Below the pieces are notes generated by a model. It saw only the letters and a program-made list of their open reading frames with translations. It was not told the origin of the DNA and ran no database searches. Made by a program: the position numbers and the translations under genes. From contig DAOUTP010000101.1 in assembly GCA_030626645.1 (NCBI GenBank), positions 1 to 6,567 on the forward strand: a DNA stretch of 6,567 nt, in the 5' to 3' direction. The stretch's first letter is position 1. Each line of letters starts with the position of its first letter. Below, piece by piece: positions 1 to 6,196 of this stretch. This stretch comes from Candidatus Cloacimonadota bacterium. GTDB taxonomy: Bacteria; Cloacimonadota; Cloacimonadia; Cloacimonadales; TCS61.

Positions 1-13
1 GATTCTTTTTCAT
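1..13 (-). CDS. Start of a second small minus-strand gene (partial, begins MKKN)
   Basis: Only the first four codons are inside the window: an ATG at 13-11 followed by codons for Lys, Lys and Asn. The case for a real start is the Shine-Dalgarno AAGGAG on the minus strand (complement of 21-26), 7 bases before the ATG. It lies 36 bases downstream of the stop of the minus-strand peptide gene at 50-298. Both genes begin with Met-Lys-Lys after a strong ribosome binding site, so this may be another exported peptide in the same transcription unit. Nothing can be said about its function from four codons. Confidence 0.5.
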
Positions 14-49
14 TTTAATTCTCCTTAATTATATATTTCTTTCTTTTTT

Positions 50-298
50 TTAACTTCCACTTGGTACATACTCTTCTTCTTCATCCCATGGTGGAGGTCT
101 GACATCACCTTGAGCACTGCAAATAAGATCGTTTTTATTTTGAAGTAATCCTTCTTCAGCTACATTAATATCTGCTTGTGCTTCGCTTCGAAGAGATGAT
201 ATCTTCTCACTATTTAAGTTACTTGTCATGCTCCAGATGCTGAATGCCGATAATACAAACGCTACAATTAGAATTATTGCTAAAAATCTTTTTTTCAT
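50..298 (-). CDS. Small exported or membrane-anchored peptide, NVEALA-like (82 aa)
   Basis: The ATG at 298 is preferred over the in-frame ATG at 331. It follows a very strong GGGGAGGGG ribosome binding site (complement of 302-310) at 5-base spacing, and the product then begins MKKR directly before a hydrophobic stretch (residues about 5-22), as in signal peptides. After it come a polar region, the segment INVAEEGLL (about 44-52), a single Cys (60) and an acidic, proline-rich tail with PPPW (68-71), four Glu and a final PSGS. The layout (short basic start, hydrophobic helix, polar spacer, NVxEx-like box, short Cys-containing tail) recalls the NVEALA family of small Bacteroidota peptides, whose function is unknown. 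The resemblance is by eye; the core motif is not exact and the usual multiple cysteines are missing. There is no clear AxA cleavage site. It could equally be an unrelated single-pass membrane peptide. Confidence 0.6.
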   Translation of the reverse strand: MKKRFLAIILIVAFVLSAFSIWSMTSNLNSEKISSLRSEAQADINVAEEGLLQNKNDLICSAQGDVRPPPWDEEEEYVPSGS

Positions 299-576
299 TT
301 TCCCCTCCCCTGTTATTGACCTTAACTTCAATTTCGAAACATAAACATTAATAATAACATCAAATTGACAAGTACTTTTTTAATAAATTTAAAAAAATAA
401 CTTAGAATTTAATATTATTAAAATATTATATTATCTATAAATGCACTATTTAATCCAAAATAATAATTTTTGTTAAATAAACAAATCAATATTGCATAAA
501 ACCATGAATTAAAATATTTTATGTTATCGTACGGAATTAATTTAAGACATCTGGAAACAAAATAGATAAGTGATAG

Positions 577-603
577 CACGACATTTATGACACTCACACG
601 ACA
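577..603. repeat. Direct repeat CACGACA, two copies 20 bp apart
   Basis: CACGACA occurs at 577-583 and again at 597-603, start to start 20 bp, about two helical turns. This could be a pair of half-sites for a DNA-binding protein upstream of infC, or a chance repeat. There is no other support. Confidence 0.25.
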
Positions 604-674
604 AAAATGCCCCTAAGCTATTATAAAGAAAATAACATTGAAATTCTTATTTCGTACAAATAGTATTCTTTAGA

Positions 675-686
675 CATTTGCAAATG
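675..686. repeat. Perfect 12-bp palindrome CATTTGCAAATG
   Basis: The sequence equals its own reverse complement over 12 bases and overlaps a second small palindrome, TGATCA (685-690). It has no loop, so it looks more like a dimer-binding DNA site than an RNA hairpin. It sits about 80 bases upstream of the candidate infC promoter. In such AT-rich DNA it may be chance. Confidence 0.3.
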
Positions 687-764
687 ATCAATTTTGCGGG
701 AATCAAAACCATTATAACACCAAAATAATTCAAAAATATTACATTTAGTATAAGAATAAAAAAC

Positions 765-800
765 TTGACTCAATAACTAAACAAAAATTCTTTGTATATT
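765..800 (+). promoter_or_regulatory. Candidate promoter for the infC operon
   Basis: TATATT at 795-800 is a fair -10 box and would start transcription near 806-808, just before the first leader hairpin at 812. TTGACT at 765-770 matches the -35 consensus at five of six bases, but the 24-base spacer is too long for a normal sigma-70 promoter. A Bacteroidota-type reading also partly fits: CTTG at 764-767, 19 bases, then a box ending TTTG at 791-794, without the expected TA. The position is good and the match mediocre. Confidence 0.3.
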
Positions 801-806
801 GTTAAG

Positions 807-937
807 AGAAAAGAAGCTACCCGCTTCTACCTTACGGTTCTTAAATTAGTTAGGATACTTGTTAAGGTCATGAAGAAAATAGTGCGAAATTATATATAAA
901 TGTGTAATGGCGGGTGGATTTAATCCACCCTTTTTTT
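807..937 (+). promoter_or_regulatory. infC-rpmI-rplT leader: probable attenuator, L20-leader-like
   Basis: A 6-bp hairpin (AGAAGC 812-817 with GCTTCT 823-828) presents the loop TACCC (818-822). This loop and its flanks (817-825) can pair with GGCGGGTGG at 909-917 over nine consecutive base pairs, two of them G-U. Positions 912-920 are also the 5' arm of the intrinsic terminator, so the long-range pairing and the terminator exclude each other. A second possible helix joins 829-834 (ACCTTA) with 863-868 (TAAGGT). In known L20 leaders upstream of infC-rpmI-rplT, ribosomal protein L20 binds a structure that mimics its 23S rRNA site and lowers expression, by attenuation in Bacillus and through a translational pseudoknot in E. 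coli. Gene content, terminator position and the competing pairing fit that model. Which ligand binds, and whether this matches the known family, is inference. Confidence 0.6.
912..937 (+). terminator. Intrinsic terminator in the infC leader
   Basis: GGGTGGATT (912-920) and AATCCACCC (922-930) are perfect complements. The realistic fold is a 7-bp GC-rich stem with the loop TTTAA (919-923). Seven T residues follow directly (931-937). It ends 27 bases before the infC start, so it must be conditional for infC to be expressed from an upstream promoter. The 5' arm is the one that can be sequestered by the leader loop at 817-825. Confidence 0.85.
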
Positions 938-952
938 ATTTAAAAAAAGAAC

Positions 953-959
953 AAGGAGG
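953..959 (+). promoter_or_regulatory. Strong ribosome binding site that fixes the infC start
   Basis: AAGGAGG is complementary to the 3' end of 16S rRNA. It lies 5 bases before the ATT at 965 and 11 before the ATT at 971. Other strong sites in this window sit 4-6 bases from their starts (rpmI 4, coiled-coil gene 5, rny 6, minus-strand peptide 5), which favours 965. Confidence 0.8.
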
Positions 960-964
960 TTCTT

Positions 965-1558
965 ATTTCTATTCGTATTAGAAGAGGTAAAGCTAAAACA
1001 AAGCCTACAGCACCTAAAGAAAGAATTAATGGTCAAATCAGAGTTCCATCTGTAAGACTAATTTCTGATACTGGTGAGCAAATCGGGGTCGTCCCAATTT
1101 CACGAGCATTACAGGAAGCTGAAAAAGTTGGACTTGACCTGGTAGAAATTTCCCCGAATGCAAGTCCGCCGGTATGTAAAATTCTGGATTTTGGTACATA
1201 TTACTACAAAAAGGAACGAAAATTACGTGAAGCAAGAAAAAATCAGCATATTGTACAGACTAAGGAAGTGAAATTCGGTCCGAACACTGAAGACCATGAC
1301 TACAATTTTAAGAAAGTACATGCTCTTAAATTCTTAAGTCAACACAACAAGGTAAAGTTAACAGTTCGTTTTCGTGGAAGGCAGCTTGCACACCGTGATA
1401 TCGGCTTTAAACTACTGGAGAGATTATTAGAGGAACTTAAACCTTTGGTTGATGTAGAAGTAAAACTAAAGAATGAAGGCAGAACAGTGTTTACAATAAT
1501 CGCACCAAAGAAAGAAATTGATAATTTATTAGAAGAATATGAAAATATAGAAGATTAA
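965..1558 (+). CDS. infC: Translation initiation factor IF-3, ATT start
   Basis: IF-3 binds the 30S subunit, keeps it apart from 50S and checks the start codon and initiator tRNA. The whole family fold is present. The N-terminal domain carries RINGQIRVPSVRLI and LDLVEISPNASPPVCKILDF (about residues 57-76), followed by a Lys/Arg-rich linker helix. The C-terminal domain begins near VKFGPNTEDHDYNFK and includes the RNA-binding segment RFRGRQLAHRDIG (about 135-147). The frame is closed upstream by a TAA at 941-943, and between it and the GTG at 1268 there is no in-frame ATG, GTG or TTG. The GTG at 1268 would lose the N-terminal domain. The start must therefore be an ATT (965, 971 or 977); 965 has the best spacing from AAGGAGG and gives 197 residues, slightly longer than usual. 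IF-3 is known to repress its own mRNA through an AUU start. First gene of the operon, 14 bases before rpmI. Confidence 0.95.
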   Translation: MSIRIRRGKAKTKPTAPKERINGQIRVPSVRLISDTGEQIGVVPISRALQEAEKVGLDLVEISPNASPPVCKILDFGTYYYKKERKLREARKNQHIVQTKEVKFGPNTEDHDYNFKKVHALKFLSQHNKVKLTVRFRGRQLAHRDIGFKLLERLLEELKPLVDVEVKLKNEGRTVFTIIAPKKEIDNLLEEYENIED

Positions 1559-1572
1559 CTTCAGGAGGAAAA

Positions 1573-1767
1573 ATGCCAAAACTCAAAACACGTAGAGCGG
1601 TAGCAAAAAGATTTAAAGTTACCGGTAAGGGAAAACTAAAAAGATCTCATGCCTATGCAGGTCATATCCTTACAAAAAAATCATCAAAAAGAAAAAGAAA
1701 CTTAAGACAATCAGGTCTTGTAAATGCAAATGATACAGCAAGAATGAAAAAAATGCTGGGTATCTAA
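1573..1767 (+). CDS. rpmI: 50S ribosomal protein L35
   Basis: A 64-residue, strongly basic protein with the L35 signature: MPKLKTRRAVAKRFKVTGKG at the start, then RSHAYAGHILTKKSSKRKR and a C-terminal VNANDTARMKKMLGI. L35 is a small component of the large subunit, bound deep in 23S rRNA. Length is normal. The start has AGGAGG at 1563-1568, four bases upstream. It sits between infC and rplT in the classical order, with 14- and 18-base gaps, so the three are surely co-transcribed. In known systems L20 feedback acts on rpmI and rplT together. Confidence 0.98.
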   Translation: MPKLKTRRAVAKRFKVTGKGKLKRSHAYAGHILTKKSSKRKRNLRQSGLVNANDTARMKKMLGI

Positions 1768-1785
1768 AAAAGGAAGGAGATTAAA

Positions 1786-2142
1786 ATGCCACGTTCAACA
1801 AATAATGTAGCAGCCAAAAATAGAAGAAAAAAATATTTGAAAGCCGCCAAAGGTTACGTCGGTGGTCGTAGTAAATTGTACAGAACTGCTCGTCAGGCAG
1901 TAGAGAAGGGATGGCTATACGCTTATCGAGATAGAAAAACCAAAAAACGTGTATTTAGACAACTCTGGATTACACGTATTAACGCAGCTGCCAGAATGAA
2001 TGAATTAACTTATAGCAGATTGATAAGCGGATTGAAGAAAGCTGAGGTTGAAATCGATAGAAAAGTACTTGCACACCTTGCCTATAATGATATGGAAGCA
2101 TTTACAAAACTTTGTCAAATTGCAAAAGATCAAAATAAATAA
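1786..2142 (+). CDS. rplT: 50S ribosomal protein L20
   Basis: A 118-residue basic protein matching L20 over its length. The long Arg/Lys-rich N-terminal extension (to about residue 60; RRKKYLKAAKGYVGGRSKLY, TARQAVEKGWLYAYRDRK) threads into 23S rRNA. The globular C-terminal part contains RQLWITRINAAARMNELTYS and NRKVLAHLAYND-like sequence (here DRKVLAHLAYND). L20 is essential for early 50S assembly and in several bacteria also represses its own operon by binding the leader mRNA; the leader at 807-937 is the likely target here. AAGGAG at 1774-1779 lies six bases before the ATG. Confidence 0.98.
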   Translation: MPRSTNNVAAKNRRKKYLKAAKGYVGGRSKLYRTARQAVEKGWLYAYRDRKTKKRVFRQLWITRINAAARMNELTYSRLISGLKKAEVEIDRKVLAHLAYNDMEAFTKLCQIAKDQNK

Positions 2143-2153
2143 GGTTTTTAAGG

Positions 2154-3173
2154 GTGAAAGAAGAATTAAAGAAAGTTGTAACATCTGCGAAATCAGAAAT
2201 TAATAGCGTTGTTTCAATGCATAATTTGATGCAATTGAAATCTAAATACATTGGAAAAAAAAGTATTCTGAACAGTTTCATGCAGAAGATAGGTTCCTTA
2301 CCTAAAGAAGAAAGACCTGCTTTTGGTCAGACTCTGAATATTGCGAAGAATCAGATTGAACAGATGATAGCTGATCAGGAAGAAAAGATCAAAGAACTTG
2401 ATTATAATAAAACACTACAATCAGAATCAATAGATCTTACAATGCCTGGACGCAAAAGAGCAAAAGGAAGTTTGCATCCGATAACAAAAGTATGGCGCGA
2501 GATTGAAGATATTTTTATGTCAATGGGCTTTGAAGTTGCTGAAGGACCGGATGTTGAAGATGAATATCACAATTTTGATGCTCTAAATACACCTCAAGAT
2601 CATCCGGCAAGAGAGCTTTCCGACACTTTTTATTTAGATAACGATGTTCTTCTAAGAACTCAAACTTCCACAGTTCAAATCAGAACTATGGAAAACCATT
2701 CACTTCCTATTAAAATTATTTCTCCGGGAAGTTGTTATAGGAATGAAAACGATGCATCGCATTCCCCAATGTTCCATCAGGTGGAAGCACTTTTTGTGGA
2801 CGAAGGAGTTTCCTTTACCGATCTTAGAGATATGCTGAATATTTTTGTAAAGAAGATGTTTGGAGATAAGATTGAATTCAGGATACGTCCTCATTATTTT
2901 CCTTTCACAGAACCAAGTGCAGAAATTGACATTATTTGCGTAAAGTGTTATGGAGAAGGCTGTAACCTTTGTAAAGGTAGCGGCTGGTTAGAAATGGGTG
3001 GAGCCGGTATGGTTGATCCAAATGTCTTAGAAAAACTGGGAATCGATTCAGAAAAATACACTGGTTACGCTTTTGGCTTGGGAATGGATCGTATTGCAAT
3101 GTTGAAATATAAAATTCCAGATATGAGATTGCTTTTTGAAAATGATATTCGTTTTTTAAAGCAATTTAGCTAA
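2154..3173 (+). CDS. pheS: Phenylalanyl-tRNA synthetase alpha subunit
   Basis: Catalytic subunit of the alpha2-beta2 enzyme that charges tRNA-Phe with phenylalanine. The 339-residue length is normal. Residues 1 to about 90 form the N-terminal coiled-coil arm that contacts tRNA. The class II core follows: motif 1 around HPITKVWREIEDIFMSMGFE (108-127), RTQTSTVQIR (168-177), motif 2 around SPGSCYRNENDASHSPMFHQ (190-209), the Phe-pocket segment FPFTEPSAE (249-257) and motif 3 GLGMDRIAM (308-316). A Cys pair cluster, C262-x2-C265 and C270-x2-C273, could bind a metal. The start is GTG at 2154; the AAGG at 2141-2144, overlapping the rplT stop, is 9 bases upstream, and only 11 bases separate the genes. 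The GTG start and weaker binding site may tune output below that of the ribosomal proteins. Confidence 0.97.
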   Translation: MKEELKKVVTSAKSEINSVVSMHNLMQLKSKYIGKKSILNSFMQKIGSLPKEERPAFGQTLNIAKNQIEQMIADQEEKIKELDYNKTLQSESIDLTMPGRKRAKGSLHPITKVWREIEDIFMSMGFEVAEGPDVEDEYHNFDALNTPQDHPARELSDTFYLDNDVLLRTQTSTVQIRTMENHSLPIKIISPGSCYRNENDASHSPMFHQVEALFVDEGVSFTDLRDMLNIFVKKMFGDKIEFRIRPHYFPFTEPSAEIDIICVKCYGEGCNLCKGSGWLEMGGAGMVDPNVLEKLGIDSEKYTGYAFGLGMDRIAMLKYKIPDMRLLFENDIRFLKQFS

Positions 3174-3200
3174 TTCGCATAAAATATTAGGTCATAAAAA

Positions 3201-5591
3201 ATGAAAATAAGTTATAATTGGTTAAACAAGTATATTGATCTTAAGTTCTCACCAGATGAATTAAAAGATAAAATGACTTTTGGAGGGATTGAGGTTGAAG
3301 CTATTGAACAACTTGGAAGAGATATTAAACAGATCAAAATCGCACAAGTTGTCAAAACCGCAAAACATCCAAATGCTGATAAACTTACTATATGTCAAGT
3401 AGATGATGGAACAGAAATAAAGCAGGTTATTTGCGGTGCCCCTAATTGTGAAGATGGTATCAAAGTTGCCTATGCAGAAATAGGAACACAAATCCAGGAT
3501 TTTAAGATCAAGAAAGCTAAGCTTCGTGGGGAAATATCTTTTGGAATGCTTTGTTCTGAAGATGAGCTTGGGATTTCTGATGATCATGATGGAATTATGA
3601 TTCTTCCCAAAGATGCTCCAATCGGGACTGATCTTGCTTCATATCTTGGAATTGAAGATACTTGTTACGATGTAGAAATCACTCCAAATCGTCCCGATTT
3701 GCTTGGAATTATCGGTGTTGCCAGAGATCTTTCTGCCTTACTTAAGCTTCCTCTTAATTTACCGGAAAGTAAACTCAATGAAAGCAGTGAACCAATAGAA
3801 GATCATCTCTCTTTGGAAAATAAAGTTCCTGAACTTTGTACAAGATATACAGCCAGAATTATAAAAAATGTTAAAATCAAAGAATCACCGGATTGGCTTA
3901 AAAAACAATTGATTTCTGTTGGATTACGGCCTATTAATAATGTAGTTGATATTACTAATTACGTTATGATGGAATTCGGTCATCCACTTCATGCATTTGA
4001 CTATTCCTTAATTAATGGAAAGAAGATAATTGTACGAAAAGCTAAGGAAAACGAAGAATTTCCGGCTCTGGATGAAGTAACTTATAAACTTAAAAAAGAT
4101 GATATAGTGATCGCAGATGAAAAACGTGCAATTGCACTTGCCGGTGTTATCGGTGGTGAGAATTCTCACATCACTTCTAAGACTAAAGATATTGTTATTG
4201 AAGCTGCTAATTTCTTATATTCTTCCATTCGGAAAACAGCAGGTCGGATGAAAATTTCAACTGATTCTTCCTACCGTTTTGAACGGGATATCACAGATGA
4301 AAATGCTGAACTGGCAAGCATTAGAGCTTGTGAATTAATTCTTGAAATTGCTGGTGGTGAATTACTGAAAGGAGAATTAGATTCATTTCCTTCCCCAAAA
4401 GATTTAACAATAGTTTCTATTCGTCCTTCCAGAGTTAAAAAGATCCTTTCGATAGAGATCCCATCAAAGCAGATCGTAGAATATCTTACAGCTTTGGGAC
4501 TAAATTTTATAAAAGAATCGGAAGATAATTTAGAATTCAAAATTCCTTATTATAGAAAAGACCTTACACGTGAGATTGATCTGATCGAAGAGGTGATCCG
4601 TCTTAATGGTTATAATAATGTGCCTACATTTTTACAATCTCAGAATATTATGAACAAACCTGTTTTCTACGCACGTAGGAAAGTGGAAGATACATTAGTG
4701 AATTATGGATTCTCAGAAGTGATCAACTGGAATTTTGGCGATCCAAATGATTTGGATAAATTCAATATTAAAAAAGAAGATGCACGCAGGAATTTCGCAA
4801 AGCTCAAAAACCCATTAGGAGAAAGTTTTTCAATTATGCGTTCTATGCTGTTACCGAGTCTTCTGAAAAATGCATTATTCAATATAAATCACGGGCAAAA
4901 AAACATTAGAATTTTCGAACTGAAAAAAGTTTTTACAAGAAAAGATGAGAAACTTGCAACAGAGAAATTGCATCTATCCGGAATTCTTTCAGGCGAGTTT
5001 GATCCTGCTTATTGGAAAATTAACACTCAACAGATTGATTTCCATGATGTTAAAGGAATAATGGAAGATATTCTTGTTGAGTTAAAGGTTGAGAACTGTG
5101 AATATCAGAAATCAGATGAACCTTTCTATCAGCCTGGTCTAGGAGCAGCGGTGATGTCAGATAGAAAGATTATTGCCAGCTTAGGTAAGATTGATCCTAA
5201 AATTGCTATAAAATTTGAGATTGATATTCCCCTATTTGCTTTTGATGTGGATCTTGAGGCAATTTTTGCAATGAATCTGTTTCATGACCAGATCTTTGAG
5301 AATATTCCGAAATTTCCACCGGTACTCAGAGATATTTCTATTGTAATCTCTAGAGAACACAAGTATGTAGATATAATCGGTACAATACAAAAAGCTGGTA
5401 AAAATAATATTTCTAAAATTGTCCTATTCGATGAGTTTGCTGGGAAAAACATCAAAGATGGGTTTCATAGTCTTACATTCAGTCTTGTGTTTAGCTCAGA
5501 CACAAAAACCTTGACGGATGAATATATTAATAATATTCTAAAAAAGGTTATAAAGGCTTTAAAAAATTCATACAATGCTGAAATGAGGTAA
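3201..5591 (+). CDS. pheT: Phenylalanyl-tRNA synthetase beta subunit
   Basis: Partner of PheS; it carries tRNA binding, the anticodon contact and editing of mischarged Tyr-tRNA-Phe. At 796 residues it is full length. Domains in order: an N-terminal part; the EMAP-like tRNA-binding OB fold (about 40-150, with HPNADKL at 56-62); the B3/B4 editing region (about 210-385, with GLRPINNVVDITNYVMMEFG at 241-260, HPLHAFD, ALAGVIGG at 312-319 and YRFERD at 358-363); B5 (about 400-475, RKDLTREIDLIEEVIRLNGY); a catalytic-like core (about 485-690); and the C-terminal ferredoxin-like anticodon-binding domain (from about 702, FPPVLRDISIVI to the end). The ATG has only a weak TTAGG about 9 bases upstream and lies 27 bases after pheS. 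The stop TAA (5589-5591) falls just after the ribosome binding site of the next gene, which implies coupling. Confidence 0.97.
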   Translation: MKISYNWLNKYIDLKFSPDELKDKMTFGGIEVEAIEQLGRDIKQIKIAQVVKTAKHPNADKLTICQVDDGTEIKQVICGAPNCEDGIKVAYAEIGTQIQDFKIKKAKLRGEISFGMLCSEDELGISDDHDGIMILPKDAPIGTDLASYLGIEDTCYDVEITPNRPDLLGIIGVARDLSALLKLPLNLPESKLNESSEPIEDHLSLENKVPELCTRYTARIIKNVKIKESPDWLKKQLISVGLRPINNVVDITNYVMMEFGHPLHAFDYSLINGKKIIVRKAKENEEFPALDEVTYKLKKDDIVIADEKRAIALAGVIGGENSHITSKTKDIVIEAANFLYSSIRKTAGRMKISTDSSYRFERDITDENAELASIRACELILEIAGGELLKGELDSFPSPKDLTIVSIRPSRVKKILSIEIPSKQIVEYLTALGLNFIKESEDNLEFKIPYYRKDLTREIDLIEEVIRLNGYNNVPTFLQSQNIMNKPVFYARRKVEDTLVNYGFSEVINWNFGDPNDLDKFNIKKEDARRNFAKLKNPLGESFSIMRSMLLPSLLKNALFNINHGQKNIRIFELKKVFTRKDEKLATEKLHLSGILSGEFDPAYWKINTQQIDFHDVKGIMEDILVELKVENCEYQKSDEPFYQPGLGAAVMSDRKIIASLGKIDPKIAIKFEIDIPLFAFDVDLEAIFAMNLFHDQIFENIPKFPPVLRDISIVISREHKYVDIIGTIQKAGKNNISKIVLFDEFAGKNIKDGFHSLTFSLVFSSDTKTLTDEYINNILKKVIKALKNSYNAEMR

Positions 5592-5593
5592 AT

Positions 5594-5917
5594 ATGGAAG
5601 AGAGATCAGTAGTTAGTCTGGATGAAAAAATTCAAAAATTAATAAATGGTTATACTGAAATAAAAAGTAAATATGCTGATGCAGTTGTTGCTAATACAGA
5701 ACTCGAGAAACAAAATACTGCTCTTAGTGAATTCAAAAATGAAAATGAAGAAAAATTGCTTCAATTAGTAGAATCTGATAGTAAACAGAGAGAAGAAGTT
5801 GAATTCCTGAAAGCAGAAAACAGAAAACTTCGCGATCAGTTAGATGAATATAATAACAAAATGAAAGAGGCATCAAATAAAATTGATAGCATTTTCAATC
5901 AATTGAATGATTTATAA
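5594..5917 (+). CDS. Small coiled-coil protein upstream of zapA (ZapB-like, unproven)
   Basis: A 107-residue soluble protein with no signal or membrane segment. Almost the whole sequence is predicted by eye to be one coiled coil: charged residues with regularly spaced Leu, Ile and Val (EKIQKLINGYTEIK, ELEKQNTAL, EEVEFLKAENRKLRDQL, NKIDSIFNQL). It has GAGG at 5585-5588, five bases before the ATG, inside the end of pheT, and its stop is six bases before zapA. Small coiled-coil genes directly before zapA occur in several phyla. The position suggests a division role, perhaps a ZapA partner like ZapB or a FtsB/FtsL-style scaffold. That is inference from context and coiled-coil shape only; low-complexity coiled coils resemble each other without common ancestry. 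Confidence 0.8.
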   Translation: MEERSVVSLDEKIQKLINGYTEIKSKYADAVVANTELEKQNTALSEFKNENEEKLLQLVESDSKQREEVEFLKAENRKLRDQLDEYNNKMKEASNKIDSIFNQLNDL

Positions 5918-5923
5918 TGATCA

Positions 5924-6196
5924 ATGAAATCTATTGAAATTAAGATTCTTGGCAGAACTTATTATTTTAGAAGTGATGAACCTGAAAAGTTGATAGAAAC
6001 CGCTGAGTATGTTGATAATCAGTTGGAGAAGTTGAACGAAAGGTTTAACACAGTCGATCAGAATAAATTATTAGTTCTTTACGCATTGTCAATGACGGAG
6101 AAATATCTTTCGGAAATTGATGATTATAAGAATTTATCAGAAAAGTTTGAGCAGATCAATGATCTGTTAGATAAAATAGAGATTGGTAAAGAATAA
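5924..6196 (+). CDS. zapA: Cell division protein ZapA
   Basis: ZapA binds FtsZ at mid-cell and bundles and stabilises its filaments. The 90-residue product has the family layout: an N-terminal beta segment, IEIKILGRTYYFRSDEPEKL (4-23), then the helix AEYVDNQLEKLNERF and the conserved DQNKLLVLYALSMTEKYLSE (about 45-64), ending in a coiled coil (DDYKNLSEKFEQINDLLDKI) that mediates dimer or tetramer formation. The ATG at 5924 is the only sensible start; an ATG at 5917 is in another frame. No good Shine-Dalgarno is visible, so translation probably depends on ribosomes finishing the coiled-coil gene six bases upstream. The stop codon (6194-6196) touches the first base of the 6S RNA helix. Confidence 0.92.
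   Translation: MKSIEIKILGRTYYFRSDEPEKLIETAEYVDNQLEKLNERFNTVDQNKLLVLYALSMTEKYLSEIDDYKNLSEKFEQINDLLDKIEIGKE

Larger units (their letters stand above)
299..806. other. Divergent AT-rich intergenic region without a supported gene
   Basis: About 500 bases separate the minus-strand peptide gene from the infC leader. I see no open reading frame with a ribosome binding site, no tRNA and no insertion sequence here. It should hold the promoters of both divergent units. For the minus-strand gene, TTGTCA (complement of 366-371) is a possible -35, but no good -10 follows at normal spacing. Other structure is limited to AT-only inverted repeats (410-416 with 422-428), a 12-bp palindrome at 675-686 and a CACGACA direct repeat at 577-603. 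Confidence 0.6.

Noticed and set aside
299..331. Longer form of the minus-strand peptide starting at 331
   Set aside because: It would place 11 residues before the MKKR start and put the very strong ribosome binding site inside the coding region. The ATG at 298 has ideal spacing.
365..393. Plus-strand promoter TTGACA, 17 bases, TTTAAA
   Set aside because: The -35 is perfect, but the -10 is poor in an all-AT stretch. It would produce a 570-base leader before infC with no gene in it. The -35 match may be chance.
410..428. Inverted repeat TAATATT / AATATTA as a hairpin or terminator
   Set aside because: It is made only of A and T, has no T-tract logic, lies in a region where such repeats are expected by chance, and is not at a gene end.
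909..930. T-box riboswitch, because of GGGTGG upstream of an operon with pheST
   Set aside because: The T-box core continues with an ACCGCG-type stretch after GGGTGG, and here the sequence goes straight into an AT loop. No specifier-loop stem is visible, the leader is short, and the first gene is infC rather than a synthetase.
1038..1235. Minus-strand open frame opposite infC
   Set aside because: It lies fully inside the IF-3 coding region in antisense and shows no family resemblance, so it is a shadow of the real gene.
1268..1558. A 96-residue IF-3 starting at the GTG at 1268
   Set aside because: It would be only the C-terminal domain. The same frame upstream encodes a well-conserved IF-3 N-terminal domain without a stop, behind a strong ribosome binding site.
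2700..2894. Minus-strand open frame opposite pheS
   Set aside because: It overlaps the conserved motif 2 region of PheS in antisense and has no supporting context.
3261..3587. Minus-strand open frame opposite the start of pheT
   Set aside because: It is antisense to the tRNA-binding domain, with low-complexity Phe/Ile/Ser composition typical of shadow frames.
4271..4540. Minus-strand open frame opposite the middle of pheT
   Set aside because: It is antisense to conserved PheT sequence, with no sign of a real product.
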